Virus record (IMG/VR): IMGVR_UViG_3300013102_000039
Location: 1-49,603 of that record
Strand: one strand, 5' to 3'
From: a virus
Length of the DNA stretch: 49,603 nucleotides
The notes under the pieces were generated by a model. The model was not told the origin of the DNA and did no database searches. It worked only from the letters and a program-made list of their open reading frames with translations. The position numbers were made by a program, and so were the translations under genes. Below are positions 37,676-47,032 of this stretch, piece after piece. Each line of letters begins with the position of its first letter. Position 1 is the stretch's first letter.

Positions 37676-39834
37676 TGGCAGGCAAGGTAACAACCCAGCT
37701 GGTCATCGAGGGGAAGAACAACTCGAAGGCGGCGTTCGATCAGGTAAACCGCCAGCTCGACGACATGAGCAGCAAATTGGCAACTGCTGGCCGTGCCCTG
37801 GTCGCTGCGTTCTCGGTCTCCGCGCTGACCGGCGCTATCCGGGCGGTGGGGGAAGCGGCCGACAACTACAACCTGATGAATGCTCGTCTGAAGCTGGCCA
37901 CCGGCAGCCAAGAAGAGTTCAACACGGCCCAAACGGAGCTCCGGCGGATTGCCGTTTCAACCCAGACGCCGCTGAGCTCGCTCGCAACCCTTTACGGCCG
38001 CATCAGCCGCCCGCTGCGCGAGGCCGGCCGCTCCCAAGCGGACATCCTGAAGGTCACTGAAGCGGTGGCGACATCCTTCCGGGTGTCAGGCGCTTCTGCT
38101 CAGGAGGCTGAGAACGGCGTCATTCAATTTGCCCAGGCACTGGGTGCCGGCGCATTGCGAGGTGACGAATTCAATTCGGTGGCCGAGCAAGCACCCCGAC
38201 TGATGCAGGCGCTGGCCGACAGCCTCAACGTGCCGATTGGCTCTCTGAAGGAAATGGCTGCTCAGGGTCTGCTCACGGCGGATGTTGTTACAACCGCACT
38301 GGTCGATCAGCTCGATACATTGCGAGCAGAGGCAGAAACGTTGCCCGAGACAATCGGAGGGGCTATGACAGCCTTGACCGACAGTATCAACCAGGCGATT
38401 GGCAGCGCCAATGTGCAGCCCCTGATCGACGGTATCAACGAGCTAAATAAAGTCGTTCAGGATCCCTCCACCGTTGAGGGGCTGGCATCTCTCAGTGGGG
38501 CACTGACCCGAATCGGCGCGGGCGCTGTGGGCTCGGCGGCTGATCTAGGCTTGATTGGCCAACAACTGGGGCTTTGGGCGGCTCAGTTGACCGGGTCAGC
38601 GACAGAGCTCGACAGGGTAAATCACGAGATCAAAGAGCTGGAGAAGGTTCGCTCCGAAAGCGGACTTTTCGACATGTTCGCCGCGAAGTTTTTCGAAGAC
38701 GGTGAGCTTGATGCGCAGATCGCTGAATTGAAGCGATACCGCCAGCAGTTGATCGAACAGCAGAGCGGGCTGAACTTGGAGATGCAGTTTCTAGCCGAGG
38801 TTGGCAAAGCCGTACAGGAGGCAGTTCGTGAGCAGGACATCAATTCCAGGGTGCAATACGTTGCTCGGGTAAAAGGCATTCAAGCCGACTACATCAAGGC
38901 TGCTGACACGGCATCCAAGGAGCTGGTTGCCGCTGAGCGCCGAGCTACTACCGAATTGGGGCGCGTGCGTGAAGAGCGGCTCGGCATCGAGAAGCGCTAC
39001 AGCACCGTGTTGGCAACGCTTGGCCGAGGCCAGGGCGGAAGCTTCGGTGATGCTCAGAACCTCAAGGCAGCAGCCAACCAGGCGCTGCGTTCCGGCGACG
39101 TTGAGGCAGCAAAAGCCAACGCCCAAGCAGCTTTGCAGATCCTGCAGCAGCTGGCCAGCGCTGGCGAAAGCACTTACGGCTTCGAAGGCTTCATCAAGGA
39201 GCTGCGTGGTGTTGAGCTGGCGGCAAACGACATTGAGAACACCAGGGCCGAGGACAAGGTCAAGGCGATCCAGCAGAGCATGCGCGACTTGAAGGCTGAG
39301 GCCGACAAGCTCAAGGACATGCCCGTCTCTGTGAAATCGGACGACGCCAGCCTTGAGGCAATACGTGGGCAGATTCAGGCTCTGGTTGAGCAGCTCAACA
39401 AGACCGAAATCGTCCTCCCGGTGCGCCTCGCAACTCCTCAAGGCACCGACGCGAATGGCTGGTACACCTTGCAAGATCCTGGTCCTGCGCCCACTGGTTT
39501 CGCCACCGGCGGCCACGTTCAAGGCCCTGGATCTGGCACCAGCGACAGCATCCTGGCGCGACTTTCCAACGGCGAATACGTGATGCGCGCCGCGGCGGTG
39601 AAGCAGTACGGCACCACGCTGCTCGATCGTATGAACGGCCTGCACATGCCGGCCTTCGCCGACGGCGGCATGGTCGAAGCGGCCATGTCCGCGCCCTCCA
39701 CGCCCAGCTTCCCGAACCTGGGGCGGATGGTGCTGGAGGGTGGTGGCGAGCAGGTGCAGATATACGTGGCACCTGATCAGGGGCCCAACTTGCAGCGCCT
39801 GGCCATGAAACACGGCCGCACCACCCGTCGTTGA
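37675..39834 (+). CDS. Tape measure protein
   Basis: A 719-aa protein that sets tail length and passes into the cell at DNA ejection. The tape-measure N-terminal domain spans about 35-240 (RALVAAFSVSALTGAIRAVGEAADNYNLMNARLKLATGS, then FAQALGAGALRGDEFNSVAEQAP). A helical region follows, and the Gly-rich C-terminus includes the motif FATGGHVQGPGSGTSDSILARLSNGEYVMRAAAVKQYG. At about 0.15 nm per residue it predicts a tail of roughly 110 nm. The ATG overlaps the chaperone-extension stop. Confidence 0.95.
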   Translation: MAGKVTTQLVIEGKNNSKAAFDQVNRQLDDMSSKLATAGRALVAAFSVSALTGAIRAVGEAADNYNLMNARLKLATGSQEEFNTAQTELRRIAVSTQTPLSSLATLYGRISRPLREAGRSQADILKVTEAVATSFRVSGASAQEAENGVIQFAQALGAGALRGDEFNSVAEQAPRLMQALADSLNVPIGSLKEMAAQGLLTADVVTTALVDQLDTLRAEAETLPETIGGAMTALTDSINQAIGSANVQPLIDGINELNKVVQDPSTVEGLASLSGALTRIGAGAVGSAADLGLIGQQLGLWAAQLTGSATELDRVNHEIKELEKVRSESGLFDMFAAKFFEDGELDAQIAELKRYRQQLIEQQSGLNLEMQFLAEVGKAVQEAVREQDINSRVQYVARVKGIQADYIKAADTASKELVAAERRATTELGRVREERLGIEKRYSTVLATLGRGQGGSFGDAQNLKAAANQALRSGDVEAAKANAQAALQILQQLASAGESTYGFEGFIKELRGVELAANDIENTRAEDKVKAIQQSMRDLKAEADKLKDMPVSVKSDDASLEAIRGQIQALVEQLNKTEIVLPVRLATPQGTDANGWYTLQDPGPAPTGFATGGHVQGPGSGTSDSILARLSNGEYVMRAAAVKQYGTTLLDRMNGLHMPAFADGGMVEAAMSAPSTPSFPNLGRMVLEGGGEQVQIYVAPDQGPNLQRLAMKHGRTTRR

Positions 39835-39836
39835 TC

Positions 39837-39860
39837 AGCCCGCCACCTGGCGGGCTTTCT
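39837..39860 (+). terminator. Hairpin after the tape measure gene
   Basis: AGCCCGCC (39837..39844) pairs with GGCGGGCT (39849..39856) around ACCT and is followed by TTCTGTTT. It is a moderate terminator or mRNA-stabilising hairpin lying 3 bp after the tape measure stop and 20 bp before the next start. Confidence 0.75.
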
Positions 39861-39878
39861 GTTTCTGGAGCAGTACCC

Positions 39879-40382
39879 ATGGCACACCTCCACATCATGC
39901 TCGGCGGTGTGCCGATCGTGACGCATGCCGGCGCGCCCGAGCAGAGCGAAGCGCCAATCGGCGGCAGCAGCTTGCTGCGTATGAGTGATGGCAGCGGCGT
40001 AAAGCAGCAGCACTGGGCGAAGGCATCCGGCAGCGTGAGCGGGAACGGCATGATGCCGCCTGGCCTCGACGGCCTGGATTACTCGCTGCCGCTGGAGCTC
40101 CGCCTGACCGAAGTGTCGAACATGGTCGGCGCCGGGCCTGACTTCGTGCTCACCAGCACACCGCGGCCGGACAAAGCGCCCTGGGCGTTCTACCAGCTGG
40201 ATGACGAACGCTGGTACCACTGTGCCTGCAGCTTCGCCGATGGCGTGGTCACCGTGCCGCCGGTGGCCGGCGCGGTGCGCTACCAGGTGGCGTGGCTGCC
40301 GGTGTACTCGGTGTTCACCGACAAGCCGAGCAAAACGCAGAGCACCAGCCACGGCTGGTCATTCTCCTGGGAAGAGGCCTGA
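39879..40382 (+). CDS. Tail protein after the tape measure (167 aa)
   Basis: A 167-aa beta-rich protein (IMLGGVPIVTHAGAPEQSEAPIGGSSLLRMSDGSGVKQQHW, later VVTVPPVAGAVRYQVAWLPVYSVFTDKPSKTQ) starting behind GGAG. It occupies the distal-tail (Dit, lambda M-like) position, so a tail-tip role is likely, but the sequence does not match Dit motifs that I know. Together with the next protein it forms a module seen in Pseudomonas prophages. Confidence 0.7.
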   Translation: MAHLHIMLGGVPIVTHAGAPEQSEAPIGGSSLLRMSDGSGVKQQHWAKASGSVSGNGMMPPGLDGLDYSLPLELRLTEVSNMVGAGPDFVLTSTPRPDKAPWAFYQLDDERWYHCACSFADGVVTVPPVAGAVRYQVAWLPVYSVFTDKPSKTQSTSHGWSFSWEEA

Positions 40383-40383
40383 C

Positions 40384-42093
40384 ATGATCAACGGATCCCC
40401 GCTCAATAGCGGCCCGCTGAATACGCTCCGGGCCGGGGCGGCGCCGCAGCCTGAGCCGGAGTATCGGGTGCACGGAACTTCGTACGTGTGGCGGGTGCGG
40501 CTGCTGGTCGGTGGCGTGGACATGACGGCCATCCTCACCGGCCAGCTGGACGTCGACCGGGAAGAGGGCGCCGCCGCGGTGGCCGGCTTCAGCCTGTACC
40601 TGGCGCCAGGGCAGCCGGTGGTGCCGACGCAATGGATCGGCAAGACGGTGACGCTCGACTACATCAGCCGCGACCGCTACGGCGTCGTGACCGAAGCGCG
40701 CCTGTACACCGGCCTGCTCGAGCTGCCCACCTGGGACGCCACCACCCGCGTGCTGGGCTGCGAGTGCAGCGACCAGCTGCAGCAGCGCATCGAGGGCCTG
40801 ACCCTGGAGCAGATCGACGATCTGTGCGGCGGCCACTGGTCGGCGGACGTGTTCGAGCCCTTGGAGGGCCGCAGCCGCTGGGACTACGCCGGCGAGCGCA
40901 TGAGCACCCGCCCAGCCAGCCTGGATGCCGACACCTACGGCAACCTGCGCACCACCAGCTGGTACGCGGCCGCCACGCCGCACTTCGTGTTCGGCCCAGG
41001 CCAGACGCTGGACGGCAGCGTGCAGCTCGAGCTGCAGGCTCACGGCGGCACCACGAACTATGTCGAGATTTCGCTGGACTATCGGTATAGCCGGTTGTGG
41101 CAGCTGGCCCAGGGCTTCGGCTGGACGCATGACGGCATGGCGGGGCTTAGCGGCCTGCAGGGCTTCTGCCAGTGGCGCCGCGATTCGACTGAGCTGCCGA
41201 CCACCGAGATGGTGGAGTCAGCCATTACTGGTGCCGGCTTGACCATTGTCGGCGGTGTTGGGGGTTACAAGCTGCCGCCAGGCATGACGAACCCCTGTGG
41301 CGATGGCATACCCTGGATCAATACCTTCGACAACCTCTGGCTCAGCGTGAGCGTTACCGGCTCGCGTCGCTGGGTGCAGACGGTAACCGAGCAATACAAG
41401 CTCGAGATGTATACGCCTCTGGGTGAGGACGAAGCCACCCGAGTGATCAGCCGCGAGTCGACGAGCTTCGAGGTGGAGAACAGCCGTGCCGACGACTGGG
41501 AGAGCAGCAACCCCGACGCCGGCTCCCGGCACGAGGATCTGACGGACGACGGCCGGCTCTTCTCAGCGCTGGTCTGCTTGCTAAACCGCGGCAACACCAC
41601 GCTGAACGGTGCGCACCGAGGTACGACGCTGAACTGGCAGGTGCCGACGGATATGGCGCTGGATATCGACCTAGTGCACACCCTGAAGCTGAGCGACCGT
41701 GCGAACGGGCAGGGCAAGTGCCGGCGCATCCAGCACGTGCTTGACCTGGGTGCCGGCACGGCGATTACCACACTCAGCGTGGCGCTTGCCCAGGGCGGTG
41801 GCGAAAGTGACCCGCTCACGCCGCCGGCCGCGCCGGACACCGATCTGCCACCCATGCCAGGCGGTGCGCCGTTGCTCACCACCCATATTGGCGGCCGGCC
41901 AGATGCCCCGCCGTACAACGAAAGCTGGATGGGCTTCACCGGTAACTACTCGTTCACCACGAGCGATAACACCTACCCACGCCAGTTCAAAGCCCAGGCG
42001 CGGGACATCCCGGCCGAGTACCGCGACGAGCGCACGGCCACGGCTGAGCGCTCGTACCGGGTGGGCGTCCCCGTTGATCTGCTGGAGCTGTAA
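40384..42093 (+). CDS. Large tail-tip/baseplate hub protein (569 aa)
   Basis: A 569-aa protein following the Dit-position gene; by size and place it is the tail hub candidate. It has the strand motif VWRVRLLVGGVDMTAILTGQLDVDREEG near the start, which resembles baseplate hub domains, and a central cysteine pair (GCECSDQLQQRIEG). A Pro-rich linker (LTPPAAPDTDLPPMPGGAP) precedes the C-terminal segment. It would bind the tape measure end. No lysozyme or protease motif is seen. Function is inferred from context. Confidence 0.72.
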   Translation: MINGSPLNSGPLNTLRAGAAPQPEPEYRVHGTSYVWRVRLLVGGVDMTAILTGQLDVDREEGAAAVAGFSLYLAPGQPVVPTQWIGKTVTLDYISRDRYGVVTEARLYTGLLELPTWDATTRVLGCECSDQLQQRIEGLTLEQIDDLCGGHWSADVFEPLEGRSRWDYAGERMSTRPASLDADTYGNLRTTSWYAAATPHFVFGPGQTLDGSVQLELQAHGGTTNYVEISLDYRYSRLWQLAQGFGWTHDGMAGLSGLQGFCQWRRDSTELPTTEMVESAITGAGLTIVGGVGGYKLPPGMTNPCGDGIPWINTFDNLWLSVSVTGSRRWVQTVTEQYKLEMYTPLGEDEATRVISRESTSFEVENSRADDWESSNPDAGSRHEDLTDDGRLFSALVCLLNRGNTTLNGAHRGTTLNWQVPTDMALDIDLVHTLKLSDRANGQGKCRRIQHVLDLGAGTAITTLSVALAQGGGESDPLTPPAAPDTDLPPMPGGAPLLTTHIGGRPDAPPYNESWMGFTGNYSFTTSDNTYPRQFKAQARDIPAEYRDERTATAERSYRVGVPVDLLEL

Positions 42094-42095
42094 GC

Positions 42096-42590
42096 ATGGC
42101 AACGAACGAGGAGATTCGCCGGGGCATCGGAAAGACCAACGAGGCCAACCGGCGCAGCATCGGGAAGAACAACGAGGCTCAGCGGCGCCAGATCGGCCGC
42201 GACATGATCGAGCGCCGTACCGGCCAACAGCAGGTGCAGGACATCAACGCGGTGGTCAAGCCGCCACGTCAGCAGCGCACTCTGCAGCTGCAGGAGCCGC
42301 GTGGAGGGCTGAGCGGCTCGGTTGGCACCGGCACCTATACGCCGCCGCCTGCAGCTGCCGGCGGCGGCATCGCCAGCCCGCTGACCGAAAAGACCAAAGT
42401 CGTGCAGGACGAAGAGGGCAACAGCAAAACCGTGCCCGACCGCGACTACTACGCAGGCGGCTTCACCAGCAGTGACGGCCTGTTCGTGCTGCCAGCCATC
42501 AGCATGCAACGCATGACCGACGCCAACGGCGCCGAGGTGCAGTTCATCTTCGCCAACCCGCAGGGCAGCGTGCCGCCGGAGGCGCCATGA
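42096..42590 (+). CDS. Tail-tip associated protein (164 aa)
   Basis: A 164-aa protein. The N-terminus is a charged, repetitive helix with the recurring unit I-G-K-x-N-E-A (EIRRGIGKTNEANRRSIGKNNEAQRRQIGRDM), about 10 residues per copy, three copies. A Gly/Pro linker follows (GTGTYTPPPAAAGGGI), then a C-terminal beta region (FTSSDGLFVLPAISMQRMTD). A fibrous attachment or trimer role is likely. It overlaps the next gene by 4 bp. Confidence 0.7.
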   Translation: MATNEEIRRGIGKTNEANRRSIGKNNEAQRRQIGRDMIERRTGQQQVQDINAVVKPPRQQRTLQLQEPRGGLSGSVGTGTYTPPPAAAGGGIASPLTEKTKVVQDEEGNSKTVPDRDYYAGGFTSSDGLFVLPAISMQRMTDANGAEVQFIFANPQGSVPPEAP

Positions 42591-43984
42591 GCACGCCCGG
42601 GGTGCCGCCGTGGGGTTGCCCGTGGCATGGGCTGGTGCGCGCTGGCGAGCTTGAATTGCCCAATGGAAAAAGGATGGAGTTCCCGCAACCGCTGAGCGGC
42701 GACACTACCCTGATTCGGGTGCCGGACCTGCCAGCACCATCAAGCACCCCACAAGATGTCGAGGCCGGCCGCCAATGGTGGCGTGAGGCGATCCTAGCAG
42801 GCGGCACGCTACATGGCCGGGCCATAGGCGGCAGTGGCTGGATCTACGTGGATTCCGGCCAGCGGGCTTGGCTGGTGCGGTTGCAGTCCCCGAATGACGG
42901 GAGTGTCAACCTGACGATCAGGCGCTTCGGAGTTCTAAGTGGGGAGCTTGAGCAGTATCAGCTGACAGTCGCTATGGATCGCCCTGTAGGAGGTAGCGGG
43001 CAGGTACGTTTCGCGCATGCCACGCCGACAGGCAACAAGGCGGTCTGGCAATGCCATGGTGGATGGCTGCAGGTCAGCCTGGCAGGTTCTGCCGATACGC
43101 TTTCTGCCACGGCGCAGGTGCTGAAGAACGCGGCCGAAGCCGAGGGCGGCACCACAGGTGCGAATCAACAGCCTATGCCAGTGTATGCCGGTAAAGCCCG
43201 GAACGTTATCTCCGGTTTTCCTAACTGGGAGATCGAGTCATGGTTCGACCTTGGAGCCGGCATCGAAGCAGGGGCGCCAATCGGTGAGAACGGTGAGCGC
43301 CTGGTAGAAGACGTTTCGACCGACCGCACAGTGGCGATGTACTACGGCGAAGATGGTGGCTTGGTTACCATCACTTCCGATGTCGGGGTTCGGTACACCG
43401 GAACCTACAGCCTGGCTGCCCAAACGGGGGGACGGGGTTACTACAAGACGCTGCCCAGCGGAGAGCCTGAAACCAGCTTCGCCACGCTCAGTTACCAGGG
43501 AGCGGGGGAGGAATTCAAAGAGGCGTTCATCAGGCTGTATCGCAATGGCACCTTGGTCTTGGATGAGACCGCAAGCTGGACGAGAGTCTTCAGCTACACC
43601 CGTGAGCTCTCCTATTACTACTCGCCCAGCGGTGATGTTGACGGGCCGACCACAGGTACGGACGAAGGCACAAGCACCTATTCGTCGGGCTGGGTGGCAG
43701 ACGGCGGTGTGCCAACGCTGGCCCGAGTGGGCCAGCAGCTCCTCCTTCAAAGCTGGTACCTGGCCGACGGCCAGAGCGTTGATATGGAGATGTCGCTGCT
43801 GCTGCTAAGCAACGTGGTGCAGGCGCCGGTGAGCCGTTGGAGCGGCAGCGTGTACGTCACGCAAGCGCTGAGCCCAAGCGGCCCGGCCACTCAAGACATT
43901 ACGCACCAAGGCAACCTATTCGGAAGCTGGTGCCCAGTCACCCGCGAACTCCGCGTGGACATCGCCCCCATCTGCTACACCTGA
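42587..43984 (+). CDS. Large tail protein (465 aa)
   Basis: A 465-aa beta-rich protein with many aromatic and Gly residues (GWIYVDSGQRAWLVRLQSPNDGS, RELSYYYSPSGDVDGPTTGTDEGTSTYSSG). It is flanked by tail-tip and fibre genes, so it is probably a structural part of the tail tip or a side fibre. No enzyme motif or known receptor-binding fold is recognised. Coupled to the preceding gene by ATGA. Confidence 0.7.
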   Translation: MSTPGVPPWGCPWHGLVRAGELELPNGKRMEFPQPLSGDTTLIRVPDLPAPSSTPQDVEAGRQWWREAILAGGTLHGRAIGGSGWIYVDSGQRAWLVRLQSPNDGSVNLTIRRFGVLSGELEQYQLTVAMDRPVGGSGQVRFAHATPTGNKAVWQCHGGWLQVSLAGSADTLSATAQVLKNAAEAEGGTTGANQQPMPVYAGKARNVISGFPNWEIESWFDLGAGIEAGAPIGENGERLVEDVSTDRTVAMYYGEDGGLVTITSDVGVRYTGTYSLAAQTGGRGYYKTLPSGEPETSFATLSYQGAGEEFKEAFIRLYRNGTLVLDETASWTRVFSYTRELSYYYSPSGDVDGPTTGTDEGTSTYSSGWVADGGVPTLARVGQQLLLQSWYLADGQSVDMEMSLLLLSNVVQAPVSRWSGSVYVTQALSPSGPATQDITHQGNLFGSWCPVTRELRVDIAPICYT

Positions 43985-43991
43985 GGTCCCT

Positions 43992-44678
43992 ATGAACTTC
44001 ATCAACAACTGGATGCAGCCGGTCACGCTGGCTGCTGGTGTGACTTCCATCGCGCTGGATTTGGCCGATGGCCGCTACCGCTTGAGCATCGCCGACAGCG
44101 GGACGGCGGCAACGCGCTGGGAAATCGTCGAGGCTGTGCTTGAAGGAGGTGAGGCGACGCTGGCCCGCGGGCTCGAGGGGACGCTCGATCAAGGCTGGCC
44201 AGAGGGCAGCGTGATTTACGCCGGCATCACCGCAGGAATGCTTGCTGAGTTGTACCAGCGCATCAGCAGCCTTGAAGCGCGTGTTACTGCGCTTGAAGGT
44301 GGTGCAGGTATCTCGGTCACGGTCGGCCAATTCAGCGAGGCGGGCCAGACCCTGCATGGTTTCTACGATGATTTAAGCGTCGGTGCTGTTGACCCTTCGG
44401 TAGTGGATGTACCCGGGATCGGCTCGGCCAACGTGCTCGTAACAGCGTTCGCGGAGTACGAAGGCGCGGGCAGCTTTTTCGTGATCGCCTTGGCCGGCGA
44501 GATACCTCAAGGCACTCTTCAGGCAGTGGACCTCGACGGATATCAGTTTCTCAACACCTCGGCTACTTACGGCTTTGACGAGCCAACCAACAAGAGCCAA
44601 TGGCTTTGGCCGGTCGATGTTCCCGCATTGCCCTGGGCTGCCGGCGAGCAACGCCGCGTAACACTTACCTTCAACTGA
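43992..44678 (+). CDS. Tail fibre-like protein with short coiled coil (228 aa)
   Basis: A 228-aa protein. It has an N-terminal domain (MNFINNWMQPVTLAAGVTSIALDLADGRYRLSI) like the head of phage tail fibres, a short heptad segment (ELYQRISSLEARVTALEGG, about 78-97) that would trimerise, and a beta-rich C-terminal domain that may bind a receptor or another tail part. Located among fibre genes. Confidence 0.72.
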   Translation: MNFINNWMQPVTLAAGVTSIALDLADGRYRLSIADSGTAATRWEIVEAVLEGGEATLARGLEGTLDQGWPEGSVIYAGITAGMLAELYQRISSLEARVTALEGGAGISVTVGQFSEAGQTLHGFYDDLSVGAVDPSVVDVPGIGSANVLVTAFAEYEGAGSFFVIALAGEIPQGTLQAVDLDGYQFLNTSATYGFDEPTNKSQWLWPVDVPALPWAAGEQRRVTLTFN

Positions 44679-44703
44679 CGCCCCATAAACGGAGAAGCCA
44701 GCC

Positions 44704-45285
44704 ATGCAGCCGGCCTGCCTAGACCTGCCCGTGATAAAAGGCGCCACGCTGCGCAAACCGTTGCTGCTGATGCAGCCCACCTACACCTACCGGCCGATCA
44801 GCGCGATTATGCCGACCGCGCCGCTGCAAATCACTGTGCCGGCGCACGGCCTGCCGGGCGAGTGGCCAACATGGATCGAGGGCGTAAGCCAGTGGTCGGC
44901 CCTGAACCGCGACAAGGCCCGCGAGCCGTTCCGCATCGCCATGCCAGTGGATGCGGACACCATCGAGTACAACGACCTCAATGGCCTGGGCCAGCGCGCC
45001 ACCGGCGGCACACTCGTTTACCAGCTGCCCGTCGACCTCACCGGCTGCAGCGCCGAGCTGGTGATCACGCCGGAGCAGGGCGCCGAGCTGGTGTTCAGCA
45101 CGGCAAACGGCGGACTGGCCATCACAGGCCTCGGCCGCCTGCTGCTGGAGATGACTGCCGAGCAAACGGCCGCTATCGACTGGAGCGAGGCCCGCTACAA
45201 CCTGGACATCACCTTCAGCGACGGCAGCGTGCAGCGCTGGCTGCAGGGCAAGGTGACCCTCAGCGGAGGCTGCTGCCATGGCTGA
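44704..45285 (+). CDS. Tail protein (193 aa)
   Basis: A 193-aa protein with two beta-rich parts: TYTYRPISAIMPTAPLQITVPAHGLPG near the start, and a C-terminal half (LTGCSAELVITPEQGAELVFSTANGGLAITG, then YNLDITFSDGSVQRWLQGKVTLSGG) that resembles an immunoglobulin-like or baseplate wedge domain of phage tails. It overlaps the collagen-like fibre gene by 8 bp. Structural role inferred. Confidence 0.7.
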   Translation: MQPACLDLPVIKGATLRKPLLLMQPTYTYRPISAIMPTAPLQITVPAHGLPGEWPTWIEGVSQWSALNRDKAREPFRIAMPVDADTIEYNDLNGLGQRATGGTLVYQLPVDLTGCSAELVITPEQGAELVFSTANGGLAITGLGRLLLEMTAEQTAAIDWSEARYNLDITFSDGSVQRWLQGKVTLSGGCCHG

Positions 45286-45766
45286 CGGCCCGATCGTGAT
45301 CGTCGACACCGTGCCGCATGTGCTGGTGGCCGAGCCTCAGCAGACGGGCGCGGTGCTGGTGGCCAGCGGTGAGCAGGGGCCGCCGGGCCGCCAGGGTGAC
45401 CCAGGCCCTGCCGGTGGCTCTGCTGTGCAGCGCCTCGCCGGCGAGCAGCTCAGCGCCCTGCGCGTGGTTTATGAATGGTCCGGGCTGGTGCGCTACCTCG
45501 ACCTGCAGGACGCCGAGCATATCGACCAAGTGGCGGGCGTCACGCTCACGGCAGTCGAGATGGGCGAGCTCGTCAACCTGCAGCTGTCCGGCCCGCTCGA
45601 TGACGCCGCCTGGAACTGGCAGCCCGGGCCGGTATGGCTCGGCGCCGCCGGCACCCTGACCCAGATACCGCCGCTGGATGGCCACCTGCTTTTCATCGGC
45701 AACGCCGTTTCATCCACCCGCATCATCATCAACATCGACCAGCCGATCGCGCTGGCAGAGGAGTAA
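45278..45766 (+). CDS. Tail fibre protein with collagen-like repeats
   Basis: A 162-aa protein. Residues 32-48 hold collagen-type G-x-y triplets (GEQGPPGRQGDPGPAGG), common in trimeric phage fibres. A globular C-terminal domain of about 100 residues follows (LSALRVVYEWSGLVRYLDLQDAEHI), similar to capping domains after collagen stalks. The N-terminus (MADGPIVIVDTVPHVLVAEPQQTGAVLV) would attach to the tail. Confidence 0.78.
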   Translation: MADGPIVIVDTVPHVLVAEPQQTGAVLVASGEQGPPGRQGDPGPAGGSAVQRLAGEQLSALRVVYEWSGLVRYLDLQDAEHIDQVAGVTLTAVEMGELVNLQLSGPLDDAAWNWQPGPVWLGAAGTLTQIPPLDGHLLFIGNAVSSTRIIINIDQPIALAEE

Positions 45767-45770
45767 CACC

Positions 45771-46292
45771 ATGGCTGTACAAGGCTTCGTGGCAATCGTC
45801 GGCGGCAAGTTCAAGCAGCTGCTGGGCATCCAAACCAGTCAGGGCGCGGCCGACGCTGGCAAGCTCATTGCTGCCGACGATACCGGCAAACTCGACCCTA
45901 GCTTCCTGCCGGCCGGCATCGGCGCCAACCAGGTGGTGGCTACCGCCAGCGAGGCGCTCAGCCCTGGTGACTTCATTAACCTGTACTCGAACGCAGGTGC
46001 GCTGGCGATGCGGAAGGCGGACAACAGCAACGGCCGTGAGGCCTGGGGCTTCGTCGAGTCCGCGGTCGCCAACGGCGCCCCCGGTACCGCCAAGCGCCTC
46101 AACGTGACGAATGCCGCTCGCTCCGGCCTGACCGCAGGCGCTGAATACTGGCTGGGTACCGCCGGCGGTGTGGTCTCAGCCGCGCTGGATGCAGCGGACG
46201 TGGCGAATGCCAACAAGGTCAGCCAGTACCTGGGCCGGGCCAAGTCGGAGACCGAGCTGGTGACCGTAGAATACTCGCCGGTGATCCTGTAA
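45771..46292 (+). CDS. Tail fibre/decoration protein (173 aa)
   Basis: A 173-aa Ala/Gly-rich protein from the ATG at 45771. It has the pattern VGGKFKQLLGIQTSQGAADAGKLIAADDTGKLDPSFLPAGIG, which is seen at the start of many phage fibre and receptor-binding proteins (the KLDPSFLP segment is typical). The rest is short beta strands. It shares its KFKQL opening with the next gene. Confidence 0.75.
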   Translation: MAVQGFVAIVGGKFKQLLGIQTSQGAADAGKLIAADDTGKLDPSFLPAGIGANQVVATASEALSPGDFINLYSNAGALAMRKADNSNGREAWGFVESAVANGAPGTAKRLNVTNAARSGLTAGAEYWLGTAGGVVSAALDAADVANANKVSQYLGRAKSETELVTVEYSPVIL

Positions 46293-47032
46293 TGGCCGCC
46301 CGCCGTCCTGTGGTCCTCGCCGGCGGGCGCTTCAAGCAGCTGCCGGCGGGTGATCGGCTGGACGTCCCTGCCGAGTGGGACGCCCTCAAAGCCCCGGCCA
46401 TCGCCAGCGGCGCCCTGGTCATCGACCTGGCCACGCCCGCCGGCTTTCGCGTGGCGCTCAATCAGAATGTCATCGCTCTCAGCTTTGCCAACGTGCCGAG
46501 CGGACGCGTGGTGGTGTTCACCGTCACCTGGGTGCAAGACGCCACCGGCGGGCGCGCTGTCTCCTTTCCGGCCAGCGTAAAGGCCGACGGCGGCGGGATG
46601 CCTGTGCAGCCGGCTACCGGCGCAAACGCGGTGACCGTGCAGTCGTTCTACACGGACGATGGTGGGGCAACAGTTTGGCAGGCTGGCGCTGGAGCCGCTG
46701 ACCTCGCTACCAGAGTTTCAGCGCTGGAAAATAGACCAAGAGGAGTCGGGGACGGCCAGTCTTGGGCTTCCTACAAGGCGAGCCGGGCTTACTCCACTAC
46801 CTTCACAAACTCGACAGGGCGGCCTATTCAAATCGCCGTTTTTGGTGGGCCATCCAGTGCAAACAATGGGGGGCTTGGCCTGAAAATAAACGGAATGGAT
46901 ATCTACAACGCTTATGCGCCGTCTGGCCTATACACCAGCTGCGCTGTGGCTGTAATCCCAACTGGCGCTACCTACCAGGTCGTTCAGTTCAATGCCTCTC
47001 TTCCGCTTTATGACTGGTGGGAGCTCAGATGA
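46292..47032 (+). CDS. Tail fibre / probable receptor-binding protein (246 aa)
   Basis: A 246-aa protein with an N-terminal part matching the previous gene (AGGRFKQLPAGDRLDV) and a C-terminal beta domain after residue 150 (STTFTNSTGRPIQIAVFGGPSSANNGGLGLKINGMDIY, ending VVQFNASLPLYDWWEL). The ending resembles the C-terminal module common in variable phage fibres. It is directly followed by a fibre assembly gene, so it is the best candidate for the adhesin. It overlaps that gene by 4 bp. Confidence 0.78.
   Translation: MAARRPVVLAGGRFKQLPAGDRLDVPAEWDALKAPAIASGALVIDLATPAGFRVALNQNVIALSFANVPSGRVVVFTVTWVQDATGGRAVSFPASVKADGGGMPVQPATGANAVTVQSFYTDDGGATVWQAGAGAADLATRVSALENRPRGVGDGQSWASYKASRAYSTTFTNSTGRPIQIAVFGGPSSANNGGLGLKINGMDIYNAYAPSGLYTSCAVAVIPTGATYQVVQFNASLPLYDWWELR

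Noticed and set aside
45982-45997. A CTG-N10-CAG match (possible LexA box).
   Set aside because: It is inside a tail gene, lacks the CTGTATG half-site and has no promoter context; such core matches are expected by chance.
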